NCBI RefSeq assembly: GCF_000002425.4
Contig: NC_037270.1
Span: 11,447,509-11,511,508, forward strand
Direction of reading: 5' to 3'
DNA length: 64,000 bases
From: Physcomitrium patens
Lineage: Eukaryota > Streptophyta > Bryopsida > Funariales > Funariaceae
Shown here: in pieces, positions 23,112 through 37,619 of the stretch
Layout of the letters: every line of letters starts with the position of its first letter
Position numbering within the stretch: the stretch's first letter is position 1
Position numbers and translations under genes: made by a program
The notes under the pieces: generated by a model
The model's database searches: none
What the model saw: only the letters and a program-made list of their open reading frames with translations
Told to the model about the DNA's origin: nothing

Positions 23112-26100
23112 CTAGCAGGGGCTCATTACTTCTCCAGCTGAATTTTCGGGTGATTGGGTCTCTCGTTTTTCATCTGAGCAAGAACAGCAGCGTCAAGGTA
23201 AGTACATAAGGGATGTGTGTGGACTTGTAATGACGTGGACACACTGGTGGGTAAGCATGAGACAAAAATCAACACATGATTTTACTTCCTGGAAGTTTGA
23301 GACGGATAAACAGCGACGCATGAGCTCAGAATATACTTAACAAGTTATCAAAGTACGAAGTTGTTCAGTCCAGTATGCTATGGTCAACAGTGACTCTTGT
23401 TGAACAATCCTATAAGCTATAATGATTGAAGCCCAAGTCGGAAGTATCGCAGCATAAAGACATAACATAACGTGATATGGACCGCTGTAAAGATTCAGAA
23501 AGACATGGAAGCGTATGTGTTGGAACCAACAAAGTGTCGGACTTACCAGAGGTCACTGGGACCAAGAAACTGTGAGGGTTGATCGTAATGCTCTTAGTGC
23601 AGTTGTCAGTCTTGTAGATACCTATCAGGTAATCCGCTAGCTCGAACATGTTGTTTCGCAAGCTGAAAATCAATCCCCAGTGACTGATCGATTAGAACTA
23701 TTACCAGATTTTTCTACAATAGACCGTGCAAAAGTGCATCACAAAAAAGCAGCTCCAAGTCCGGATACACAGGGCAGGAGCGGGGAGTAGTCTCCATGTA
23801 TGGTAGCGCCCATGATAACGTAGTCAAGAGTAACCACTCTGGGAAACTGATAATATTGCCACTCTAGATATTCCAGGCCAGAACTTTTCCAGTGATGTGA
23901 ATTGATGTAGACTTCAGAAACATGAGTAATTTAACTTACATAATTAATGTCTGAATTGCCTACGTAGAAGCTTTGTATGCTACTCTATTCAATTCCTCCA
24001 TTATTCAGATAGAGAGAGTAAAATTATGGTGACATGAAGAGCTAACCTGATTATAACAAATTGGGCATCTTTCGTTCGCTCCTTAATATAATGTCCTACG
24101 ATTGACACATTTTTGAAATCTGCAAGCAGTAACCAACTCCGAGTATTTAGTGAAATATCAATGCATTTTAAATCAACTCAATTTTTTAACAAAGTCACTG
24201 AATCTTTCTTCTCTGGCATCGACATATAAAAGTGACCTAAAAATACAAACGCATTAGATTCAATAGTCTCGAAGGGGGAAAAACATGGTTGGGAAAACTC
24301 AAAGCATGTTAAGTGAACGTACCCAGAGCTGCGTCGATCTCATCCATAACATAAAGAGGAGTTGGCTTGTAATGATGAAGGGCGAACACAAGGGCTAACG
24401 AGCTTAAGGTCTGTATCATCCAAAACATTCACCGTCAGACACGTCAATGCTAGGCAGAGACTCACATAATTGAGTATCAGAGATTGAAGGATTCACAAAT
24501 TTGCGGGTACCTACATGCTCGCAAATGATCATGCCCTCAATTCAACATAAGTCCATAGTTCTCATCACATATTTGCTGAGAATAATTGGACAAGTCTTAG
24601 ACAATCATAAATGATCGAAACTAATTGAACCTTTTCGCCTCCGGACAAATTGGCTATGGCTTTCCAGCTTTTCTTCGGCGGCCTGACAGTGAACACAACA
24701 CCCTCTGCAAATGGATCTAAGGAGTCCACGAGCTCAAGCTCTGCGTCACCTCCTAGAGTTATCATCTGAGCAATTCAAATGACCAAATTCCGTCAATTAA
24801 ACATCATGAAAACATAGGAACGTCTATGTTAGTTTACCTTTGAAAAGACTGGATCTAATCAGAATGTCTGCAGCTTCAGAGAAACAGAAGGATACATGAT
24901 TAGCTATAAGAAACGAGTTCTAACCACCAACGTGATTTCTATTAGTTCCAACGAGTGGCGAACTTAAAACTTGAAGTACAAGATAAATTAAATATAGTTA
25001 GATGCACGACTAAAACATTTACGACTAACATGATAATGGTGAGACTGCTTCGATTGTAAATAAAACGAACCTGATACATCTCCTTCAGTTTCATCGAGAT
25101 GGAATTGAAACCTCCCATGAATTCGTCTAACCTGTTGTAGGTCAACACAAGAAATATCAAGCTCTTTAGATCTAACAGTCTTGGGGTGCTAACCTGGACA
25201 GGCTTCCTTCAATTGAAAGTCTCAAGCGAAATTCAGTTAAAAGATTTAAATGTGATTAGATCAATTGTGTTTGCTCCATTACGCATAGAGATTGAAATTG
25301 TCTAGTATAGCTAACGAAAGCGACTCAGTGAACAGAAGAAGCAAAGACTATTGTGAGTAGGACTCATTTACTGAAGACGAACCTTCTCTTTCGTAAGTCG
25401 TCGTGACTCTTTTTTATCTCAGCTGCAGCTTCGGAAACCTGGTTGAGCTCACGTATTCTTTCATCATACATGGCGGCCTTTCGACGGTACCTAGAGTCAT
25501 TATAAACGACGCAACTGTCATTAACTACCACTCTTACAACAATTCTAAATGAAGTCTGAGATTCTGATATGATAGCCAGACAATGTGTCTAGTGCTGTGT
25601 CCGCGTACGGGGGACACGCCATATCTTAGAGAGGACTTACTCTGCAATCGAATCCAAACTTGGCTGCATGTTCTTGATTTCTCCTTCAAGTACTTTGACG
25701 CTTTCCTTAGCACGTGCTAGGCTGATCTCTGAAGAAGGCTCTTTGATAGACACTTCTAAAAGCGCCAGGTCAATGCCTTCTTTTTGTACTCTGCATTGTA
25801 AACAAATGCATCAGCATTTCACTCCAACGTCAAGGGTTACGGTTATCGATAAATCGGTTTAATCCTATGGCATTGTCTTGTTCCATCCCAAGTGAGCGTG
25901 AAAAGGATAAAATAAAACGGCAAAGCATGGTGATCAGCTTAATTAATGCACCGCCCATTTATACAAAGCTATTGAAACCTCCCCATTTCACCAGGGTCCG
26001 GTTTCTACATCATATTGGATTTTACAAAAGGTTAGAAGATGAAGCAAGCACAGGGAAGGATTGGAACTGACTGTTCAATTTGATCCTGCAACTTTTTGCT

Positions 26101-29100
26101 TAACTCCTTGTATTCCCTTTTGAGAGCCTCAGCCTTTCCTTCCCACAATCGAGCTGTTTCTTTGATGTCCTTGAGCTTGAACTCAGCATCTAACTGTACT
26201 CAGAAAACCAAATGCAAGGCTTCAATAAGACAATGATACATGAAGAAATTTCTGACAAGGCGACTAACCATCAAACTCTGAGATTCAATATAATGTATAA
26301 CGTCGATGGTGTTCCGAATCTGGGCTAAAATATCAAAATGTAGCTTGCATACCTCCACTGCCCGCAATTCATTGATGACCTTTTGGCGCTCCATATACTT
26401 CTTCTTAATCACTTCTAGTTCCACGGTGTCTTTGGAAAGAGCCTGGAAAAATATGCACCTATTTAGTTGCTTCAGATTCATGACAGAAAACACTTCTTGG
26501 ACTTAGGCTGGAAATGATCCATGCGAAATATCTTCCAAGAAAACGATGCTTTCATACTCTTTACCAGATTCGCATGCCAACTGGGAACTTTTACGATGTA
26601 AAGAGTTCGCAAGGGGAAGAGATGCACCGGCGCATAAGCTGGTGGCAGAAAGCACAAAAAGCACAGCCCTAAATCCCACACACACCTCTTGCAGTTGGGT
26701 AAACTTCTCTTGAATCACAAAAGCCTTAGCTTCAACGTTCTTGAATTCGCCTTGTATAGCCTCCTTATCTTGGATAAACTTTTCTTTGTCCTTGATGCTA
26801 TCTTCGATTGATTTTCTGAGCTTCTCAATGGTTTTACTACTAGTCGATATTAGGACCTGCCTCTTGTTGATTTCAGTACTTGTTTTGTTGATATCCTGAA
26901 CCACATGATCAATCATGTCAGATACAAGGCCTCTTCGACAATCCATGCGATCTTCATATCATACAAGTTCATCATCCAAAAACTAGACCTCCATGTACGA
27001 TTGTCATACCAACACAACAACAAATACGGTTCAAAATTCGAAGGAAAGAAAAGATAATGATATAAAAGAAAGTTCCAAATCTACAAGGTAAACAATGGCT
27101 TCAGTACATGAAAAAAAAAAAACAGAGTAAGAAGAGAAAAATACGAGAAGGTGGCATAAATTGCAGTACCGTCTGAAGTTTTCCGACCAATGCTTTCTTT
27201 TGCTTCAACTCATCTCCTCCAGCATTTTCCATTTTGTTTTGTAGGTCTTGAGACTGCGGAAAATTCAACACACGTACAACCCTCTAATGTTACTGCAATA
27301 TAGGATGGTTTTCACGCTTTCAGTGATATTCACATAGTTTGGCAACCTCTAGAGGATAACCAAAAGCGCTAAATAGAATTGTACCTTGGCTCTTAGTTTA
27401 CTCGACTTCTTATTCAGGTCAGCAAGAAGTGATTCTCCTTGAGCTACCTCCTCATCAAGGGTCTGGATCTCGTCGAGCTCTTCCTTGTTAGGCACTGCAT
27501 CAGTCTTCAAAGCCTCGAGTTGCTTGCTTATATCACTCTGTTGACCTTTCAGGGCTTCCAGCTGCTCAAGTACAGACGTCATTCTCAGCGTATAAATTCA
27601 AATAGGTTATTAAAGAGGCAAACTACATCATATCCTACTTTCAGAAAGAGAAAAATGCATCTCAGATGCACGTAAACCGAACTATGCATGATATTAATGA
27701 GCATGCTTACCTCCATTTTGATCTTAGCAATATCCAATTCGAGCTGAGACACAGACTTCAGAGCTGACTGATGTTGTTGTGCAGCCTCAGAAACTCGTTG
27801 GCGGGTAGCCGATAGCTCTGCCCTTACATCCTCAAGATCTTTCTCGGCACTTGCCATACTTTCACGAGACACAGTAGAATCCTTTATAGCAGTTCCCATC
27901 CGACCGCCCCTGGGCTTGCCACCACCTCCACTCATTGTTCCAGATTTTTCGAAAACTGCTCCATCGAGAGAAACCACTCTTCGAAATTCGACAGCTGGGC
28001 CATAAGCTATTCTTGTAGCCTAATTTTAACAACATAAACGTTAGAAACCCCCAGAGTGTGTACTTTTTCGCACGAACAGGTATAGGGAGGTCACTCTCGT
28101 CTTACATGCATACCTGATAATAGAGTAAAAAACAGTAACATATAATTACATAAAGCCGAGCAGAGTACATATCAAATCCCTTTTTAGGGATCCCGAATGC
28201 AGACCAAATGTGTGCCATTACCGCTGTTTCAATATTATAGAACAAACCTGATCGAGATTTTTGGCGACCACAGTATTGCCAAGCTGCGAGTAGAAGGCAA
28301 GACGCAGGCGTTCATCTCGGACAGTGACCAAATCAAACAAGCGAGGAACATTCTCTGGAGTAACAACTTCTTGATTCATCCTTTGAATGAGACCACTTTG
28401 TTTGTCCTGTAGTCATACAACTATGGGTTGGTACAAGGCTTCCGAATCCAAGAATGAGCACGTGATCCAAAATATACAAGCACACCATACTAAAATGAGA
28501 TTTCTTCTATTGCACCATCTAAGACTTATAATCAGGAAATGTGTAACTGAAAGTTGTTACTTCCTTATCCATTAGTGCATATAAAATCAATACAACTGAA
28601 ACCAGTAAAAGCATAAGGTTTAAATTCGTATCCAGCTCACAAGAATGAGAAAGGTGGCAACACCCAGCTGCTTGGTTCTCAACAGCTCCACACAAGCTTG
28701 AGCCGAGTTCGTAGTCTCAACGACTATAAAATCCAATCCTCCACAAGCGGTGGAAATTGCGACGTCATACTTTGCTGCACACATGTTAAGCATATTAAAG
28801 CACTACTGATGTGGTTTACAAGAATCAAATTTACAAACAAGAGGTTATGTTACTTACCGTCGATTGCGCCTAAATCTCCAAGTCGACCGTGTATTCCTTG
28901 TATTTGACCTGACTCTCTGGCTTGAAGAATGGCCTTCACAACTGAACCCTGGTTCTTTTCTGTGTCTACTACTGCACGCATCTCCCCCACTTTCTGTTGG
29001 AGTGCTTGCTCCTGTGCTTGTAACGACTCCTCAGCCTTGCTGGCTACCTGTCAGATCACAACGACTCGGGTAAACTACCTTTCATGAACTTTCAATCGCA

Positions 29101-32100
29101 AACTGTGGATTGTGAACCCAACATGGCGAAACAAGTAGCATGATTTCCAAATACGATACTGAGAGGCTAGACATTCTGACAGAACAAAGGAACATAATAA
29201 TGACAATTTCTTTAACTCTTGAATTATCACCTGTTCTTCCTCTTTGGCGGTGTTTAAGCTTGTTTGAAAGCGGGCAAGCTCGGTCATAAGACGAACTAGA
29301 TCATCCTCTTTCTTGTTGATTTCAAGTTTAGTTTCTTGAATTTTTTCCACAGCGGCGTCATATGCTTTCCTCCCTGCCTCGTGCTGAAAAATAATGCACA
29401 TGATTCAAAATCACAAAGTGCTCAAGATAGTGTGGTTTATTCCGTTGGATATATTACCAGACATATCATTCCGGAAAATCAAGACGTGACAAAACGGAGC
29501 AGTCTTCGAGTAGCGACATACTCAATCGAAGACTATTCACACCTATCCGCTATGCTCGAATAAATTTGCCAGTTTAGAAGAACTTTTGACTTGAATATAC
29601 TCACTTTGTCTTTTAGGAGTTTGCTAGCCGCGCTGGTGACACCAATCTTGCTTTCGCATTCAATAATGTGCTTCTCCCAAGGTTCAAGCTCCAGCCGAGC
29701 AGTGTTGAGTAGCTTATGATACATTTCTATCTCACCTATGCCAAATGTACCGAATATCTTTTCAGAAATTTTATGCCCGAAAACTATGATATGCAGTGCC
29801 ATGCAGAAATAGGTCTCTGGATATGAATCAGACATTAAAAGTTTCATGATGTTGTATTAAAGCGTGTTATACAGGATATGAGTAAGCTAAGTTCTAACGC
29901 ATACCTTTGCAACCTTCCTGCAATGCTTCAAGAGTTTTCTCTTCCTCTCCAAGCTGTTCAGTGAGTCGGGCAACTTCAGCCTCCATCTTGGGAATCAGCA
30001 CAGTAGACTCTGCAGTCTCCTTCTCTACTTCTTCAATCTTAGCAGTATCCTGATGCACAAGAGAGATTTGTTTGTTTTTGAATAATCTTATCCTACAAAT
30101 ATCTCCCAAGAAATTGCATCATTGAAAGCACTCAAGACCCTGAGTGCAATAATGAGAAACACACCAAAGTTAAGGCCATAAAAAAACAACCCAACTCACA
30201 GAATAATAAAAGTGTTTTCACAGAATTGAGAAACATATGACATTCTAAAACATGAACTTAAAATAGACATTACAAATCATCCTCAAAACTACTGGTCAAA
30301 GTCAAAGGATCTCCACAAAGAAGTCGATGTTACTCAAACGAAACACCAGAACGTATTTCAGGAATCACCTTGACAATTTTGTCTTCCAACTTCTTTAGCT
30401 TCTGTTTGACGTGCTTGAGATCCTCTTGGTACTTGAGATCTTGACGCTCAAAGCTTTTAAATTGATCCGAACAGCTTTTCAGATCTCCCTCAATTCCCTA
30501 CAGTTCAGCACAAAACAACAGTCAGATCAGCCATATTATCTCATTGAAATGGTAAAAATACTCAGAATCTGCAAATTCATATTAATTGGACTAGAGTTAT
30601 TTGAAAACATGGTCTGCGAACCTCATGATGTTTCGTCTGTTTCTTTAACTTCATCTCCAACTCCTTAATCTCAGCGGAATGCGAAGCATATGTTTCACTG
30701 CTCAAAAGTTGATAACGATCGCGCGAATCAGAATTAGGCTACAAATTAACATCTGTTGTATATCCTCTTTATTTAGACCTGGCTACGTTTGGATAAACAA
30801 AAAAAATGATAATCGAAGCAAGAAATCCCACGCTTTAAGAAGGCGCATACATCGAGTGCAACAGAAAAGCGTCTTAAATACACTCACTAACTTAAGTTTT
30901 TCATTCCAGAATTACAAAGTGGGCTACTATCTACTCCTCTATGGCATTAGACAATAACTTCACATCGGCATCAAGGCAAGACAAGACATTCTACTTATTT
31001 CGATAACTTTTCGATTATTTCTTCAACTTCCCTGACTGTAAACAAATGCTGCAATGACTTTTTGCCTAAGCAACTGCAGCTACGAAGGATGGATTAAAAT
31101 ACACAGCTCCAAAGGCAATCAATATTACAAGGCTGTTCGCTTGAATGAGTCACCATGTAGGTGAGATAGACAAAAAAATAAACAAATAAAATAAAATAAA
31201 ATATCCGCGACTTCGGAGATGAGATTTAAGAACTGTACCGTTCTTGTTTCAGAGCATTTTCCAGTTCGGTTACTTTCTTTTTCAGTTCCTCAGCTTCCGC
31301 ATCAGCTTCCTTAAGTGTGAGCCCCGCAGCATGTCTCTTCCACTTTATTAATTCTGCTTCCTTCAACATATACTGTTCCGCTTCGTTTTTGGCACCCTAT
31401 CACCATACCAGCATTAGTACAAGCTCAAGTGATTACCCTGCCCTGAAGGGAAATTTTTTCACCAAATATACACAGGTTGATAACGCAGTGCCGAGAGCGT
31501 AGGTAGACACTACGATCCTCAATGCTTCCACAGGTCCACTGTGATGTAGATCTTTAAGTACACTCTCACGACCCATAAAAACTTAAAAATAGCCCGATTA
31601 ATAGATGGAGCACACCTCAAGACCGCCTTTTTCTTTTTCCGCAACTTTTACTCGCTGTACCATGCTGTCTTTTTTCTCCGTTAACTCTTCCAACCTAGAA
31701 CACACCAAACACATCCATGAAAAAGAGCAATAAACTCCACTTCAGACAGCCGTAGTAATCGTGGAGTAAAAATGCCTTGAAATATTCACGTGCAAGGTCA
31801 CATTTGTTCGCATCAACAGCATTAATATCACCATTTAGGCCATGTAACTAATACGGAAACTATCATGAAAAGTAATTGTGAAAAAACTTAGAGCTGGGGT
31901 TAAGGTGGCGATAGGATCATTTCACGAAGCTGGCTTACTGCTTGCTAGATGCGTCAATCCGCTCCACATATTTGTTGGAGCCAATGATGTCCTCAAGGTA
32001 CTCAAGGAAACCTTCATCATGTGGAGTTTGTGCCTTGGGTTTCATCAAAGAGATTTGTTCCACCTCACCCTGCAGAGAAAAAGCAACAGATACTATAAAT

Positions 32101-33643
32101 TGATCTTCTCTTCCAATTCTCACTTTTGCATTGCACGATAAAATTTAGAAGAAAATACGTTCCAACAGCAAACAAAAACAAATTGGCAAAACACTGATCT
32201 CATGCCTCTAGTATGGTTAGCTAACCGAAGGAAAAAAACAGGTTAGTTAGTTCATTGGGGTCAAATGATATAATCAGATGCTAAATGTTGCTGAGAAGCA
32301 TTTCCCCTTTGGAGTCAGGAGTCACTTGAAACTCAAATTAACGCCTAAACTAGACTCACAAATAATGTATATTCTCTACGAAAAGGTAATTTCAAAAACA
32401 TTATTATCAAATCGTAACCACAGTATGTAGGTCGTTCATCCCAATTCAGCAATGAAGCATCGATAAAATTAAGCGCTGATGAGCTTCTAAGTCTCATCAG
32501 CAGTTTAATAGTTGAAGTGAAGCCTGACCTGTAAGATAAGGAAACGGTTATGCTCAAGGTCGACTCCTTTGGCCATCAAGATCTGAGTGACTTCAGTGAA
32601 CGTGCTCATCCGACTATCTAGGTAGTACTTGGATGAGTTATCACGAAATGCAACTCTTGTGAGCACAAAGTCTGAGTCCGGCACGACCTCGTAATTGTCA
32701 TTCTCCTGTGCGAAAATAACAAGGCGCTTCTTAACAATCCCAATGCCAGGATAAGCCATCAGAAAATAGAAAAATGAACTCAATCATGCAAGCTTGTTAC
32801 TTACACAAAAGTTGTACTTGGCATGAAAACTGAGTAAGAGAAATGTGACTATTACCAGATCAATAATTTCCTGAAAGTGAACTGACACGGAAGCCTTATC
32901 AAGATTCTGATGGTTTGTGGAGTTGTGAATGAGCTCTGACACCTTGTTTAGCCTCATCTGAAGGACGACAGCCAGCGTATCATGAGATTCATAAAATTCG
33001 ACATGACAGTACTCCATAATCGAATGATAATAATCGAATGCTTCGTGCCAAAACCTAGCAAGCAGCCTTAACGAGTTCAGAATCTGTTCGTAAAATGTGG
33101 CGGACGAGAGAGTTACTACTGAAATGGGAAAATTGAATCGCAATGAGGGATGTCAGAAAAATCAAGTGAATGGGCTTCTTAACGGTGCAAGTTACACTGC
33201 GTGTTAACATTAAACCATTTTCAAACACCAGAAGGTAGAGTATAGTTCGAATGAGACGATCAGACAACAGCAAAATACGGATCAAGCAAACGCCAGGAAG
33301 CAGCACCTGTTTGGCTCGCTTGCCGAAAACAAAGAGCATGGCATCAATCACGTTGCTCTTCCCGCTACCATTTGGCCCAACCACAGCTGAGAAACACTGC
33401 AGATTCAAAAACAGACTGTCAAGCTGCTTACTGACACCACGACACCAATTCTCTCACATACATAGCAATTCGATAAGATAACGATGATATTAGCACGGCT
33501 CGTACCTTATGAAAAGGCCCAATATACTGCTTCCCAGCATACGACTTAAAATTCTCCAAAACCATTTTCTTAATGAACAGCCGGGGTTTCCCTCGTCCCC
33601 CGGGCGACGGATTATGCCCCGCAATCTCGACTTCCCGACCCAT
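23112..33643 (-). CDS. SMC4: Condensin subunit SMC4 (CAP-C)
   Basis: Twenty-nine exons give about 1,259 residues with phases consistent throughout; the first is 33643-33506 and the last 23173-23112. The start is the first ATG after an in-frame TAG. The N-terminal ATPase half has Walker A GPNGSGKS (about 53-60). Two long coiled coils flank a hinge at about 555-620 ([20 protein letters not shown]). [17 protein letters not shown], a plant SMC4 hallmark, follows the hinge. The C-terminal half carries the signature LSGGEK (about 1142-1147) and Walker B/D-loop MDEIDAALD (about 1168-1176). Length and order match Arabidopsis SMC4 (about 1,240). SMC4 pairs with SMC2 in condensin I and II to compact mitotic chromosomes by ATP-driven loop extrusion. 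The exon starting near 27561-27564 has two possible acceptors differing by one codon. All catalytic motifs are intact. Confidence 0.96.
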
Positions 33644-34029
33644 GGCCAACAACTACCCCTGCTTCAACACGAACTGGACAACGCGAGCAATGATCCCTAA
33701 CAAATACCTCGCACATGGAGCACCAATGAGGCTCCTACACTTCCGGACCCCTACAATCGCAGAATATCGAACCCCAATCCAGCTTTCCCTCAACACTCCG
33801 GGAAGGCCCGATCCCGACACACCCGAAGGACCAACACTCAGGCTCAGAAAAAGGGCGAATCATACAAGACGGTTGTCAACGAATTTGCGACAACTGCACT
33901 GAAACCCCGCTCGGATACTGTGCCGTTTGGCTCAAACCACGTTCATCGCAGCCCTGAAGTTGCGATTTCGGACCAAGAATTTGAAATTTCAAGTTCAAAA
34001 TGAACGGAAGCAGAGGAAACTCGGGCGGG

Positions 34030-34037
34030 CGCGGGAA
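34030..34037 (-). promoter_or_regulatory. E2F-like site upstream of SMC4
   Basis: On the minus strand the sequence reads TTCCCGCG, close to the E2F consensus TTTSSCGC, about 390 bp upstream of the SMC4 start codon. Condensin genes are cell-cycle genes often under E2F or MSA control, so the position is plausible. It has one mismatch and lies in a short GC-rich tract, so chance occurrence is possible. Confidence 0.3.
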
Positions 34038-34779
34038 GCTCTGCCGCTTCAAGCGCCATGTCGCCACCCAATGGATGATTAAAAAGGCATAATCAACAGA
34101 ATTTGGATACTTTCATCCTTATCCCATCCATTCGTCTTGTCCTGGGGCCCTATCTTCGCTCACTTTCTACACTGCTGTTGTTTTTATCGTGTCAAGAGTT
34201 TCTGCATGTGCGAGAGAGTGTTTGCTTGTGTTGGAGTTGTATAACCCATGCTCAGTCTCCTTACCAACGCCCTCTCCATCACCATCAGTTCCATCCAGCA
34301 TGGCTTTCTAACTTAGTTTCCTTGCGCATTAAGCTTCAAACGCTTGTTCGAACATCGCTGCTTCCTTATTCGAGGTGCTTGCCGCGAGGATTTGGAGGAG
34401 CAGGAATGTGCCAACAAGTGTGATCAAACACTGACGGTGCGTGTGCAGCCGAAGGTATAACTGCCAAGCGAGTGCGATGGTGTCCCGAGTATTAGGGGAT
34501 TAATATTGCGCTCATTTTCGATTGTAGTGGCTATCATCGATATGTGTTAACTATTAGTTTATGGATATGAATAAACTCATTTATGTTGTACTAACAAGTA
34601 TTTGGATGATATGCATGATTTATAACTCTTTTGACGGGTTTTTAAAGTATAATTTCATGTAATAAATATTGAAATATCTTATACAAGTATGATCATTGAG
34701 TAATTAGATGTTTTTGAAATTGATAGTGAAAGATACCTAAATTATTGGATAAATTGCAATGTGAATTTCAAAAAATATA

Positions 34780-34865
34780 TTCTGAAATATTGTCGTTGGT
34801 TTATAACATATATATATGTTTAAATATATATATATATATATATATGTTTAAACATATTGTCTTTG

Positions 34866-34900
<35 letters not shown>
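34780..34900. repeat. Paired (TA)n runs with duplicated flanks
   Basis: Two (TA)n runs are each preceded by a similar block (TATTGTCGTTGGTTTATA and TATTGTCTTTGGTTTTATA), with GTTTAAA/GTTTAAAC between them. This looks like a local duplication of a TA repeat together with its flank. Confidence 0.7.
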
Positions 34901-34902
<2 letters not shown>

Positions 34903-35581
34903 AAGAGTTATAGTGCTACCATAACCATCATTTAAAGTTGGTTTGCTAATATTTATATTTTAAGTATATGTGCAGAGTGAATCATCCAGCAAAAGGTATT
35001 ATTAAGGCAACATCGAAGATTTTCGACACATCAGTTGTGCGTTATTAGTGGGTTGTTTATTCAATCCACATTGTGAGTTGATTAATCTGAGGAGAATTTA
35101 CTGGGTGTCCTTCTGAAGAATGAATGCCCAGATGGCATTGGAAGACAATGCAAAGGTCGAATCATGACCAAGTGCACGAAGACTAGCTAAATTGAAGAAT
35201 CATGGATATGTTTATTTAAATAATACAGTTGTTTTTCTACATTATGAGTCATCAAAAGTAGTAGAAATTCAGAAAAGTTTTATGACGATCTTGATGAGAT
35301 CTACAATTGTACAATCATTTTTACAAATTCCTCAAAAAAATCAAAATAAACAATAAACAATATTTATACATAGACATTTATAACACTGCACATAATAAAA
35401 TATGTGTGCGTACCTTACAGGTCATTGATTGAATTTGAATATGTTTGGTGTATGAGTATGTTATTTAAGTAATTATATTGTGTATTGCATATATCCAAAA
35501 ATTACATTTACATGTCAAAGATACAAAAAGAAAAAAACAAGGATAAAGTATCAATTACAAATCATTATAGAAACCACAAAG

Positions 35582-35584
<3 letters not shown>

Positions 35585-35617
<33 letters not shown>
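35585..35617. repeat. (TA)n microsatellite
   Basis: An uninterrupted TA run of about 33 nt in the SMC4/glycerate kinase spacer. Confidence 0.9.
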
Positions 35618-35619
<2 letters not shown>

Positions 35620-37619
35620 AATTACTTTCAGTTGAAGCACTATGTATCATTTTATTAAATAATTGTTATATTCGTAACTTGAAATTTTGAAATTTCCTTT
35701 TTTAGTTAATTTCTCTCTCAACCAATATTTTCTCTATATTACCTATTTTTATGTTAATTTTTAAGCTTTTAAGCTTTTAAAAATACAAATATGTTTTCTT
35801 TTACTAACTTGTAATGTAACCCTTATTTTGGTAGGTTTTTATATTAACCAGTAGTCAACTGATTATTGCTAAGTTTTTGGTATTTTTTTGCTTTAGATAA
35901 TCACATTGCCTAAGTAATGTTTGTTGGTGTAAAGGATATATTGGTTTGAAGTGGGAATTAAATTAATAATTTCTGATGATTAGATTGCTAGAAGTTTTTT
36001 CATATTATTCAATGATACATGAAAACAGTATAGAATGGGAAATAAAACAATTGAGATTGTGATTTCATGTCATAAAACAAGTTTTTAAAGTCTATAGTTT
36101 AAAATTCACCAACAAATAAAATATGCAAATAAGGCTTATCAGACCAAATTAAATATATTTTATAATTTAAGGAAATATTAGAAGAAACTTGACTTCAATT
36201 TCTCAAATGCCTATTTAATTGTCAATAATATAAATTTACTATTTTTTTCTGTTTATATTAGAAAAATAGAAAATCAATAAAAATATGGTACATGTTATAT
36301 ATCACAACATATACATTGAGTTTGATTGTATCAGTAAATAATTAGTATTCTATACTCTAAATGAAACTGAAAAAAATTAATTTTATCTTCTTTGATTTAT
36401 AAACTTTGCAATAAGAATAATATGAGTAAAAATACCAAATTAAATATACAATAAGGAATAGATTTATAATTATTTCTTTTAAAGTAAACATGAATGCATT
36501 AAAAAAATGTTAGAACTTAACAAATTAAATATTATTTTGATAATTAATTATATGTTAATAATTTTTGAAAAAAATTATTAACCTATTATTTAGTCTCTAT
36601 GAACATTAAATCTAAACAAAAATTACAATAAATGTAAGTCATTGTTCACAATGGTATTTGTGATAATTCAATATCAAATGTGTTTTATAACTACAACATA
36701 ATGTATATAATACAAGCTATCAAATATATTTTGAACAAAGTACAATACCAACTATCACTTAATCGACATCTTCGTTTCCATGACATGATCAATAAATGCA
36801 TCTAGTAATATCTTCTTTAAAAAGTAGAAGGTCTAAAATAAAGTTCAATAATACATTAAATATTTGGCAGCCAAATATTTAACTCTAATATTAATCCAAA
36901 AATAAAATAAATAAATAATTTTTTTTTGTGTTAATGGCAGTTAAAGATTAATAATAATAATAAAAGAACATATTATAAACTTGAATTAAATATTTTTGGT
37001 GACAAGTACTATATTTTTATTTTTATTTTTAAAAAAATAGCTTGCAACCTATTTTTTTGTAAATTATTTGTTGTTTTCCTCTCAACCACCACCCTTTCTT
37101 AAAGCAAAGAAAGAGAAAAATGTGCAAACAAATGAATCATGTTATTAGCTAGTTGTCTACAAGGAGTTCACATGGGGTGTAGCAATATTAATTGGAGATG
37201 TAACATTAACAATTCTCTCATATTATACAATGGTGACAAATCTAATATTGTAATACTAAAAAAATTATAATACTAAAAAAGAAAAAATATATTATAATTT
37301 TTTTAATATAGAGTTTGTGCAATATCAACATATATTGACTACCTCTCTTTAACTTTTTGCATACACATCATTCACCCTTTTTTTTTTTCTTTCTTTTTTT
37401 TTTTCTCTCTCTTAGAACATAAGAACCTCTAACCTTTCGACATTTAATCATTTCTTATTGAAAGATGTCACATGCCAATGTAGTTTTTTTAAATAAATCT
37501 TATTAAATGCAAAAACCCCATTGAAAGTTGCACATAGAAAGATCAACATTGAATACAAGAATGGTAAGTAATTGCTCAGAGTAAGTTTTTTGAAATCGAA
37601 ACCATTACAAACAATCATT

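Noticed and set aside
26915-26971. Minus-strand ATGATGA...CTGA pair inside an SMC4 intron as a second snoRNA
   Set aside because: Boxes C and D are present, but the flanks form no terminal stem and one end overlaps exon-proximal sequence.
34103-34423. Plus-strand 106-codon frame upstream of SMC4 as a gene
   Set aside because: Composition is low-complexity Leu/Ser, with no homologous motif; it overlaps the probable divergent promoter.
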